A stretch of DNA of 64,000 nucleotides, from contig OY282558.1 in assembly GCA_958295665.1 (NCBI GenBank), positions 135,802,326 through 135,866,325 on the forward strand, read 5' to 3'. This stretch comes from Tipula vernalis. Its lineage: Eukaryota > Arthropoda > Insecta > Diptera > Tipulidae. The position numbers and the translations under genes are program-made. The notes beneath the pieces were generated by a model. It did no database searches. It was not told the origin of the DNA and saw only the letters and a program-made list of their open reading frames with translations. Positions 21,939 to 31,336 of this stretch are shown piece after piece; position 1 is the stretch's first letter; the number at the start of each line of letters is the position of its first letter.

Positions 21939-23171
21939 TTGGTCGCGAATACACTTTCCCGCATCACAGATAACGAAACGGCCACAGTCGAGACTCACTT
22001 CGACTATCAAAAAATTATTATGGCACAAAAACATAACTTAGAACTTCAGAATTTACTTTCTGGTTCCAGACGTCCCACTAGCACATCATATAAGCTAAAG
22101 CTTTTTAAATTGCCAGGCCTAGAAATATATTGCGAAATATCAACGGGAAATAATCGCCCGTACATCGCAGAAGCACTACGTCGAACTATCTTCGACACAT
22201 TGCACAATATTTCACATCCTGGTGTCCGTGCGACTCGAAAATTAATTACCGCTCGATACTTTTGGCCTAGTATAACCAAGGACATAACCCAGTGGGCGAA
22301 CTCCTGTTTATCCTGCCAACGATCCAAAGTACAACGTCATACAATTTCACCTCACGGACAATTTGAGATTCCACCTGGTCGATTTAAGCACATCCATATA
22401 GATATAGTAGGACCACTTCCTCCGTCTAATGGATATCAATATTTACTCACCTGTGTCGATCGTTTCACCCGATGGCCCGAAGCATACTGCATGACCAACA
22501 TGTCAGCTGCAACTATTGCCACCACATTCGTTAATAATTACGTATCACGATTCGGCGTGCCCTTTCATATAACCACTGATCAGGGAACGCAATTTGAGTC
22601 AAAACTTTTCACTGTGTTAACAAAACTCCTCGGCTCCCAACGGATACGTACAACGGCTTACAATCCAAAAGTCAATGGCATGGTTGAACGCTTCCATCGA
22701 CAGCTCAAAGCTGCTCTCATGGCCCGGGGAAATAAAATTAATTGGAGCTCGGAAATCCCCATTATTCTACTTGGAATCCGAGCAACAGTAAAGGAAGATC
22801 TGAAGTGCTCACCAGCCGAAATGGTTTACGGGCAACCAATCAAGTTACCCGGTGAGTTCTTCGTAGACAATCCTGTTTTACCATTAACAACTGAAGTCAC
22901 AGTCATCGACCAACTGCGACAAACCATGCAACACCTTGTCCCAACGTCACGTTCTAGCAAACAAGATAATTTCGTTGTGCCTAAATCACTGGACAATTGC
23001 GATTTTGTTTTCATTCGAACAAACAAGGTTCGCACGGGTTTATCACCTCCTTATGAAGGCCCATACAAAGTTATACGCCGCCTTCGCAAACAATTCACGG
23101 TTTCAGTTAATGGTAATAATCACACAATTACAATTGACCGAATCAAACCACAAAGCCGTACACTTTGCTGA
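21939..23171 (+). CDS. Ty3/gypsy integrase, intact open frame in a truncated element (CsRn1-like)
   Basis: There are 410 codons without a stop. The region starts with VANTLSRI, the RNase H-integrase linker, so the first codon (TTG) is not a real start. Domains in order: HHCC zinc-binding region near residues 90-130 (HNISHPGVRATRKLI, CLSCQRSK); catalytic core with D in HIHIDIVGPLPPSNGYQYLL, D in ITTDQGTQFES and E in NGMVERFHRQLKA (D,D,E all present); and a C-terminal domain with LSPPYEGPYKVIRRL and TITIDRIKP at the end. In the family this enzyme inserts the cDNA into the genome. The intact frame suggests a fairly young copy, although the rest of the element is missing. The clade assignment is by pattern memory. 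Confidence 0.9.
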   Translation: MVANTLSRITDNETATVETHFDYQKIIMAQKHNLELQNLLSGSRRPTSTSYKLKLFKLPGLEIYCEISTGNNRPYIAEALRRTIFDTLHNISHPGVRATRKLITARYFWPSITKDITQWANSCLSCQRSKVQRHTISPHGQFEIPPGRFKHIHIDIVGPLPPSNGYQYLLTCVDRFTRWPEAYCMTNMSAATIATTFVNNYVSRFGVPFHITTDQGTQFESKLFTVLTKLLGSQRIRTTAYNPKVNGMVERFHRQLKAALMARGNKINWSSEIPIILLGIRATVKEDLKCSPAEMVYGQPIKLPGEFFVDNPVLPLTTEVTVIDQLRQTMQHLVPTSRSSKQDNFVVPKSLDNCDFVFIRTNKVRTGLSPPYEGPYKVIRRLRKQFTVSVNGNNHTITIDRIKPQSRTLC

Positions 23172-23900
23172 ATAGATCAAAGTCTCAAGAAGGGAATATT
23201 CACTTGCGTGGGAGTCCTGTAGCGACACAATATATTTCGTCTCTACAATATATTGTTCCATCAACGCACCCAAATGTAATTCAAAATCCATTCAAAGTTT
23301 GGTATCAATTCAACCAACCCAACCATGCACCGCATTACCTCACACCACAATTAAACGCAGTCATTTTGTCCATACGAAAACATCGGCGCAGAACGCTAAT
23401 CTGATAAACTAAAAAATAATGAAATATCAAAAATAATTACGCGCCCATTTTTGGTTTATATATTTTTGGACAAGTTGGTATTTTTTCCTCTCCATGAAAA
23501 CAACTCGCGTTCGTTTTTACGTTTTAAAAAAAAAATAATTGAAAAATAATTAAAAATAAAATAATCGTGTTAAATAATAATTACCCTGATGCCTAAAATT
23601 ATATAAAATAATAAACAATAAATTATAATTTATAATTAAACAAAAGTGTTGTGGTTTCCTTCATTAGTGGACTAAGTGACGAGTGCAAATTACGTTTTTC
23701 GAGACTGAATAAAATCGTGTTATATATTTGACCGGCGACATATCAACATATAATACGATAAAACCAAGTTGTTGTTTATTCAGACAGTCTAAAACCAGAA
23801 CTTTTAAAGTTTGAGGTTAGGATTCACTGAATTATAATATTTTGAATTATCTTCCCAGACTTCCCTTTTCGTATTCGTAAGTATTAATTTCATTTACACC
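23172..23900 (+). other. Gypsy 3' region, possible 3' LTR
   Basis: The polypurine-like AAGAAGGGAATATTCACTTG is at about 23189-23208. A diverged coding-like tail runs to 23404. AT-rich sequence with AATAAA signals near 23605-23620 and AGTGTTGTGGTTTCCTTC at about 23644 follows. An LTR is plausible here, but no second copy exists in the window to prove its limits. Confidence 0.35.
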
Positions 23901-25775
23901 AACTTCATCACAATATTAAGAAGTAATAAAAAAAACCGCAACACTTCAATTGTTGGATAATTTACAAAGTTTTACTGCATAAAAATAATTTTTTTGTTTG
24001 TTTTTTCAAGAGAGCTACATATTTTATGTGCTTGTATGACGAAAAGATAAAAGAGTGGTAATTTAAGTCGAATTTAATTATTTCAAAGCTTTTCATTCCA
24101 CATTCATCTTTTCCCTCTTTCTTATTCCCTATGTATTTGATATAAACACTTCTACATGCAGAATGAAATATTTATTAACGTTGCATTTTAATAGAGTGGA
24201 AAATCCATGTTTTTATTTGGAACATTGTTTGAATTTAATTAATTGGAAATGATTTAATTGGAATTTGGTAAATATAACATTGGTCGGTGACTTACTAAAA
24301 ATGGTAATGTTCGATATTTACCATCTTTAATTTATTGGTTTATATGGTGATGCGATTATCATCATCTATAGACATTTTCCATTTCATTTCATCGAATTAG
24401 TAAACGACAATACAATCACAAAATAAAATAAAATTATTTTCAAATCAAGATAAATTGATAGAGCTTCCCGGCTCATCACACTTTCTCGCTCATTTTTCGC
24501 CTTAAAAACGCATTGCAAAATTGTTTACTACTTTATATCCCCCCAACCCAATAGAATTATATTGCAAGCACGTAAACAGACAGATTTTCTTCAGCCCACA
24601 CACACCTTATTGAATTCAATCATTTAAAATAGTATACAATACAGTAGTAGTGTGTTGTGCTCTTGTATAGATAAATTGTAGGAAAATTATCTGTTTTGTA
24701 TCTTTTATGTATATGTATAAAAACGAGTAGGTAGAAGACGAGATGAATGAATGATAATCATGTTTTTGTTTTCTATGGTGAAAACATGTAACGAAATGAA
24801 AAAGAAAACGGAAAGAAAATTATAGCGCCAGAGGACGTTTAAATCCTTGATTAACGAATCCAATTAGAGCACTTGTTTTCCCCATTCATATATAATATGA
24901 GAAGAGAGTGTGCCATCGGGATATAAAATAAAGTTAGGTTTTTTTTTTTACTTCTTGTGTTTAAATATTTTGTTGTTGTTGGGTTTTCCATAAGGAAAAT
25001 AGCAAGTTTAAGTATTAGGTTATAGTGTATATTTGTAGATGTAGACACAATTATAAAATTGGTCGAAACAGTGTTCTCTACATAATTTTTCCAGACATAT
25101 ACAAATTTTATGTAATAAAGTTTAGAAAATGATGAAGAAGAATTTTTGCCTTCGTACATACACAAACACATATGTACGTATGTACATATATATTTTTTAA
25201 AACCATAGATTTTCCAAAAAAATTTGTGGTTGATTAAAATTTAAAATAAGAAAATCAGCAGAGCACAAAACAACAGCTTTCGGAGTGGGAAGGTATGAGA
25301 AGGAAATTTAAAGTTAATTTTCTTTTGTGGGCCCGCTTATATATACAACACATAACTGTACACTTTTGTATCGTAAAGAAATTTTCCTAGAAAAGAAAAT
25401 TAATAAACTGGCAAAAAAATAGAAAAACATCACATCTAGAATGTGTTTCCATCAATTTTGCACTGTAAACAAACCAAATGTGAAGTTTAATTTTGTTTTT
25501 TTGCAACTTAACATAAAATATTTAAGGAAAATTGAAAATTAGATGAGAAGAAAATAGTTTTAGAGGTTTTTACTTCATCGTATATTATGGCAAGTATTTT
25601 TCCTTACCAAAATTTTAAATTGTTATGTGTTTTCTGTGTGTGTCTAGGTGTGGTGTGTGGTTTTTGTTTATTGTAGTGAAAATGAAGCAAGTGAATTAAT
25701 TAATGTAGGAAAGTTTCAGAAAGTAAAACGATTTAGAAGGTGTTCAATATGAGCAGGGTTAATCACGCAACAGAA
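23901..25775. other. Ordinary AT-rich intron-like sequence
   Basis: No coding, RNA gene or TE signal is recognisable. The only minus-strand frame of any length (24851-25171) has no domain. Confidence 0.5.
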
Positions 25776-26546
25776 CACACTTAAAAAAATATTGCCTATG
25801 GAATGTAAATTGCATTACATATAGGTCCAGTGGAAGGTTGTATTACAAAATAATACAAAACTTGCATTAATTTGTAATACAGCAATGACATTAAATTTTA
25901 GTGCAACATACCATTAAAATGTAAAGCAAGTTGTAGAAGAACCGCCAATCAATTACATTAAAATTTATCAACGACTGCATTAATAAAATATTTTAAAAAT
26001 ATTAAGTTTTAAACCAAGTTGCATAAAAAGTTGCTTAAGTTAAGCCCTTTTTTATCTTATCGATACCTTGAGAGTCGAAATCTCAGAGAGCAGTTTACTT
26101 TAAAAAACCAACCATTAATCTTTCCATTGGCGGGCTACTTCACTTTATAGTCGCTTAGGGTAATAAATTATAATTTAAGAACTGAAAAGCTAACCCTTAA
26201 CATAACAGACATTTTCGAATTCCGAAACCCCAGTTATTTTATTAGTCATTTAGTCAGTTTGATTTAGCGAATTATATATCTGTAAAGCAAAACACGTGCA
26301 TGAATTTATTATTCATATGTACATTTAAGTCCGTTTATTTTAGCAAATTTTATGTTGGTAAATTTTTTCTATTTTAGCGGTTTTATTAAACATATTTTTT
26401 AATGCAAATACTGTTTTAGAAATGTTCATAATTGAGTTAAAATTCATTTTAATGTGATCATTACTTTACAATCTAATAATAACTTATATTACATGAGTCA
26501 TAATACAAGGCTTGCATTAAAAATTAAAGTTATTTTTTTAAGTGTG
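25776..26546. mobile_element. Non-autonomous TIR element (MITE), 16-bp perfect ends
   Basis: CACACTTAAAAAAATA at 25776-25791 is an exact reverse complement of 26531-26546. The interior (about 0.77 kb) contains related subterminal words on opposite strands (TTGTATTACAAAA, CTTGCATTAA) and no open frame. No clear target duplication was found. GTTAATCA occurs just outside both ends (about 25758 and 26551) but not at equal distances. The superfamily is unassigned. Confidence 0.6.
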
Positions 26547-26984
26547 AAGAGTTAATCATGTACGATAAAATTAATAGTGGATAGGTTAAGGATTCTTAAT
26601 TAAAAAAACAATTTATAAATCAGACAAATTGACTTATAAATTTAGTATTAACCAAACCATACTCATCGCTATATCACTCTGTCACGAATAGCCCCTACCA
26701 AGCTGTAAGCTCAAAATAAAGTGAATAAAAATAGATTTAAGCTGAGGCGGAATCTAACAAAATGGTCAACAACTGGCGATAAGGCGTTGTCTAGGCATTG
26801 AACAATGTACAACTGCACAAATTAATTAATTCAAAGTAAAAAAAATTGTTGCAATAATAAACGGATCATAACAACTCAGAATGGAGACGCTTGCATTGCT
26901 TGCAGCAGCTTGCGGCTGACATTACTAAAATTTAAAGCAAGTTCAAAAAAGATCGCAACGATATCAAGACAAAAAACCGGTTTG
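26547..26984. other. Unassigned sequence between two inverted-repeat elements
   Basis: Nothing recognisable. A less AT-rich piece at 26876-26960 (CTTGCATTGCTTGCAGCAGC) has no domain. Confidence 0.4.
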
Positions 26985-27645
26985 AAGTATTTCACACAAA
27001 GTGTACGAAAACTAAGAAAGGGTAGGCCTACAAAAAACAATGTAAATAACCAGTAAAACCAGGTAACCAGGTAGGTTTCCGAATAAATGTTTGTCATTTA
27101 AATAAAAAGAATTGGGCACGTTCGACAAGTGTTTGAAAATTATGAAAAATGATAAGCCATTTTCCAAAATTTTTGAGATCTCACCTTGCTTGGGTCTATG
27201 TTTCCATAGAGTGGACAGGCCAAGCTTTCAGAAACAATTTTTGTTATTAAGATATAAAGGGTTGGGCATGTTCGACGCTATTTTGAAAATTGTGAAAATC
27301 ATTTAAAATGTTCAAACTAATGCCACACTATTGGCTTTTTCCAAAATCTCAGAGACCTGACACCTGGTGACATCTCTGAAAATTTTGAAAATGGTTATAG
27401 TGTAGCATCATGTTTGAAATTTTTATTGATTTTCACAATTTTCAAAACAGCGTCGCACATATACCCAACCATTTTTTTCTTAATAACAAAAATTGTTTCG
27501 GAAACCTTGATCTGTCCACTTTATGAAAATATTGCTCCATAGCTAGTTCTACTGGTTATTTACACTTTTTTATGTAGGCCTACACTTTTTCAATACACTA
27601 ACACTTTTCATTAATTTGTTTAGCTACACTTTGTGTGAAATACTT
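26985..27645. mobile_element. Long inverted-repeat (foldback-like) element, about 660 bp
   Basis: The outer 21 bases (26985-27005, AAGTATTTCACACAAAGTGTA) are a perfect reverse complement of 27625-27645. Further inside, GTAGGCCTACA with nearby TAAATAACCAGTA, the TTTCCGAA/TTTCAGAA block and GTTGGGCATGTTCGACGC, then TTTTGAAAATTGTGAAAA (27260-27299), all have inverted counterparts at 27430-27600. The left arm carries the TTGGGCA(C/T)GTTCGAC block twice (27113 and 27261). No transposase frame exists. Confidence 0.7.
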
Positions 27646-27739
27646 AGCGAGGCTCTAAAGGAAGCGTTCCAAAATCCTGAATACACTTTAATAATACAAA
27701 TACAACTACAATAACTCTTAAAGCGGCAAATAATTCGAA

Positions 27740-28177
27740 TAAGAAGCTTCTACACGACAATTAACGACGCCGGAGATCAGGTCGTGGTTAAATTCCCACA
27801 TTCCAACGTAGGCCGCTTCCAAAATTCTACCAACTGTATATGTGCACCTTCATAGGTGCACATAGGTACTGCCATTGTCGCTGAATATTATGCTGGGTAA
27901 TCCTCGTCTTGCAGTGAATCTTTTGAAGGTATTTAGAAAGGCTGTCATTAATAATTCACTGACTACTTCAATATGAACTGCTTTGTTAACTATTCTACGC
28001 AGCTTTTGCCCTTTTTGACAACAGCGACACTGGACCAGCGTAGTCTACACCTACTCGCGAAAATGGTCTGCTTGTTGCGATCACCGACGGTTTAACCATT
28101 GCAGAGAGGACACAATTTCTCACTTCCTTGCGTATCATGGCGGTATCCAATATTTTAACCTTATGAAGATAATCCAA
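27740..28177 (-). pseudogene. BEL/Pao integrase fragment
   Basis: Read on the minus strand, 28177-27995 gives RPFSRVGVDYAGPVSLLSKR, the start of the BEL integrase core with its first catalytic Asp. After a frame change 27990-27840 gives NKAVHIEVVSELLMTAFLNT, then FKRFTARRGLPSII and FSDNGSTYV with the second Asp. Degraded sequence toward 27740 (GRILEAAYVGMWEF) may derive from the Glu-containing part (usually GGLWEA). It belongs to the same minus-strand BEL copy as the pieces up to 35150. Confidence 0.85.
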
Positions 28178-28715
28178 TATTTTAACCTTACGAGATGAAA
28201 AGATTATGATCAGCCGGGATGCAAATACGTTTGATGCGTTTGTTGAATTCGTCCAACTCGTAGAACACCATTACTATCAATGTAGGGTGCTTGTGACGCC
28301 AACCTATTGCCTTTGCTGTCATGGAAAAATTTGGTAAGTAGACTAATTTCTTCTGAAAACTGCTCATGTTGTACGGCTTTTACTAGTATTTTGGTAGCGT
28401 TGTTTAATTATGCCATTGCAAGATATGGTGTAGGTGGCTTCTGATCCATTTTTTTATACATTTTACAAATCTCAAGTAACCTTTGCCACCTTTGGTTTAT
28501 TTCTCTCTTTGAACGCAATTTTTGTATCCCAATCGCTTTGATGTTGTTTTGTCCATTCAGTTTGCGTCATTAGCCAGCTTGGACCATACCACCATTTAAC
28601 ACAGGTCAGCAAAGCAGATGATAAAATGCTTCGTGAAGCCACATCCGCGGGGTTAGATTGAAATGGAACTTAATTCCAGCATTCCTGTGGAATTTTCTCT
28701 TGTGTATATGCGACT
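28178..28715 (-). pseudogene. Degraded BEL pol between RNase H and integrase
   Basis: This is minus-strand sequence between recognisable BEL domains. No open frame or clear motif is left apart from coding-like composition. Position implies the RNase H end and integrase zinc-binding region. Confidence 0.45.
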
Positions 28716-29205
28716 CTATTTCCAACAAACGTCTTCCACTTGGACAGATGATCTGACAGCCAGGCCAGCACAATGGTTAAGTCCGCCCAGGGATGCATTT
28801 TTGATTGAAAATTTCCAAACACTTCTGTTGATAACATTGACGGTATGCTTACTACTCGCTGGCACTAATTGCACAGATGAAATTCCATTATTATCTGTGC
28901 ATTTACAATACACAGCTGCTGCGTAAATTAGTTCACTAGCATCGGAAAAACCATGCAACTCCACTTGATTAGCCTATGTTACTCTTTTGGATATCTTTAA
29001 TTTATCAAAGTATGAGAATTCATTTCTTACTTTATGCCAGGTTCTGGTGCAGAGTCATCCCAGCCTAAATTTTGTATATAGCCACAGACTTTGGAATAAC
29101 ATTTTTAGCATTATCGTAGATGGAGCTAAACATCCCAGCGGATCGAAGATTTTGGAAGATTCAGACAGTATAATTCGTTTGCTTATAATCACATGGTCTA
29201 AATAA
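28716..29205 (-). pseudogene. BEL/Pao RT connection and RNase H
   Basis: Minus strand, in order: VIISKRIILSESSKIFDPLG, CLAPSTIMLKMLFQSLW, then after a stop VRNEFSYFDKLKISKRV, and VELHGFSDASELIYAAAVYC. The motifs KIFDPLG and ELHGF(C/S)DASE are diagnostic of BEL/Pao pol. After SVQLVPASSKHTVNV the frame decays. In-frame stops are present. Confidence 0.88.
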
Positions 29206-29209
29206 GGGG

Positions 29210-29480
29210 CGCCACTTTAAACGAAAATATATCTTCTGCAGGTGTCCAATGCAAAATCATCTCTGTCAAAGTTTGTGATATCCGTTGAACTCGGCTCGCT
29301 TACATTTGATCTCCATTTTCGTAAATTGAAGCCGGCTTAGAATAGTTTTATCTCCGATTTATTTTTCCGTGCTTCATTGATAGTTTCAGCTCTGACGATA
29401 CATCTTTTCTATTTCGTCAGAGATCGCTACGCGATGTGTACGGAATCTGATTAAAATATTGTATAACGTTGGCTGAATTG
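29210..29480 (-). pseudogene. BEL/Pao RT remnant with catalytic region deleted
   Basis: The minus-strand reading TIQPTLYNILIRFRTHRVAI, then SDEIEKMYRQS, matches the BEL RT palm (LQPDLF..LLRFR.H...DIEKMF). It is followed, after a gap, by AGFNLRKWRSNVSEPSSTDI, usually found well downstream of the catalytic YVDD block. The intervening active-site portion is missing. Confidence 0.8.
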
Positions 29481-29497
29481 TGGGTCCTACTTACATT

Positions 29498-29819
29498 TTA
29501 TTGTTCAGCGATACACAACCTTGTTTGGTTTGTTGAATAACTTGACATGATGAGGAAGCTTCCAACTAGTTGTAGAGAAGTCACTAGATGAAAATGTTGA
29601 AGGCAGCTTATCCAAAATGAATGCTTAAATTTCAATTTGACTGCTTTCGTTGTTTGCTGAGTGCTTGCAAGCACTTTGGTTGTGCCTTTAGTGACTACAT
29701 TAAATGTAGCTAATCCAGATAGTAAAAATGTCGCATTTTTCCTCGGTGTTTGTATTTTTTTCCAATATAGAAATTGCTCCAAATACGTAAGTTTGTAATG
29801 GTATTATCATCCGAAGTCG
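29498..29819 (-). pseudogene. BEL/Pao gag-protease region, 3' half
   Basis: Minus-strand frames (29498-29782 and an overlapping one ending at 29819) give protease-region-like text (IIPLQTYVFGAISILEKNTN, LLSGLATFNVVTKGTTKVL). Motifs are weak, but it is collinear with the zinc-knuckle part at 34858-35150 once the LINE insertion is allowed for. Confidence 0.55.
29805..29819 (+). repeat. LINE target-site duplication, left copy
   Basis: TATCATCCGAAGTCG, repeated exactly at 34843-34857. The outer TA could also belong to the CCTAA tail, so the duplication is 13-15 bp. Confidence 0.88.
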
Positions 29820-30101
29820 CCTTATAATTGCCGTCGCCTCCGGGTCCACGCTCATTGAGCGGGTGTTAATAAGTGACCTAGGTATAAGGCGGCTAATGCT
29901 AAATGATGGCAAATGGGCCGGATTAAGGTGAAAAGCGACCCATGCTGACGATCTGCCAGGCTGGGGGTCCATTTAATAAAGCCCAGTCGTGAACGGAGCC
30001 CTCTGGATACCTGGCGACCTACAGTTGTAATTAGCCTTACCTGCGTATACGGTTCTCTGCACAGGCGGACCTTTATTTCTCCGATACTCGTGGGAATCTT
30101 A

Positions 30102-31275
30102 ATGGAAAGATCAAACAATAACAAAACCAAGGGCACCGGCTCTCCTCAACAGCCGGTATCAGCGAAGGGAGGTACCTCGAACCAGACGGGTGGGGCCTTT
30201 AAGGTTGCAATGCTGGTTGACTCTAGGGTACTAGTTCCAGGAGTTAGCGGTACCAATGCAGCACAGACGAGAGGGACGAGAAGCATCCCTCCGGCGAAAA
30301 GGCGGTACAGGAATCGCTGCTCAGCATTTCGAATTCTCGAGAAGTTGGCTGCGACCCCCGAGGGGCAGCTCACAGAAGAACAGAGAACATCAGTAGCTTG
30401 GGCAAGGAGCATTGTGGGCTGCGGAAGCTCGAAAAGGGACCATGTGTCGAAAAGACAGCGGTCCCAGGACGAGGTGGAAGTAGTCGACAGCAAGCGGGAC
30501 AAGTTGATGACTGAAAAGAAGCCGAGCTCTAACTTAGAGTCAAAGCTGTTCAGCGATGCCCTAAGGGAGCATGTGTTGATGCTAGCCGTAATTGACGACA
30601 ATTAAGAAAATGGGAGCATCACGGCGGAAAAATGGAGGTTGGTGTATAATGCACTCAAACTCGTCTTTTTAAAGGTCGTGGGCGAAAATCTAGGACAACC
30701 CCCATCCTGCCGAGATGCGTGATGGTATCAAGCGCGTGTGAAGATGACTGCATGCTCGGATTCGAGATCTGTGGATCTGTATAAAAAGGCAATAGACCAA
30801 GTAGGGGAGGTGTGGCCAGGCACAGAGCTTGTGTCAGTTATCCGAGAGGAAATTCCCAGCAAGCCGACGGCACGTGTCTGGCTGCCATTCGAACCGGCTG
30901 CCCTGACGAGGCTTTGAATATCATTCAGGCCAGAAACCCGAATCTTCCGACCGGAAATTGGAAGATCGTCAAGTAGGAGGAGGCAAAGGGGAGTTTGAAA
31001 TTATCAATTATGGTAATAAATAAGGAGTCCCTTGCCCTCCTGCACAACACAAAGGGAGTAATTGACTTCGGATTCGGGTCAATTACTCTCAACGTTTATA
31101 AAAAGGATGGGGCGGAAGCGCGTACGGGAGGCCAACCGAAAGATGGTAGCAACCCGCTTAGGCCTAAAGGGGGTACCAGCAGTATGGGGGGAGACGCTGA
31201 AGGTAGGGGGAGAGTGAATCTGGCGACCTCGGTGTGGCAACGAGTCACTTGTAAGATGAGGAGGGGGGGGCACTG
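30102..31275 (+). pseudogene. LINE ORF1 with DUF4780-like domain, broken
   Basis: The likely start is the ATG at 30102 (MERSNNNKTKGTGSPQ); an upstream GTG at 30090 is open but not a eukaryotic start. The N-terminal part is low complexity. RYRNRCSAFRILEKLAATPE and QRTSVAWARSIV follow, then a basic KR stretch to a stop at 30605. After that, in shifting frames, come ENGSITAEKWRLVYNALKLV, VDLYKKAIDQVGEVWPGTEL and VIREEIPSKPTARVWLPFEP, matching the ORF1 at 62.9-63.5 kb almost block for block. The end contains SIMVINKESLALLHNTKGVI. Several stops are present. The predicted role is binding of element RNA. Confidence 0.75.
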
Positions 31276-31336
31276 ACAAGTCCTCTACAGAGGGTATGAG
31301 GAATATACCATAGAGGTAGGTAAAGGTTAAAAGGTT

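Noticed and set aside
30146..30601. 151-codon minus-strand frame
   Set aside because: Antisense shadow of the LINE ORF1 at 30102.
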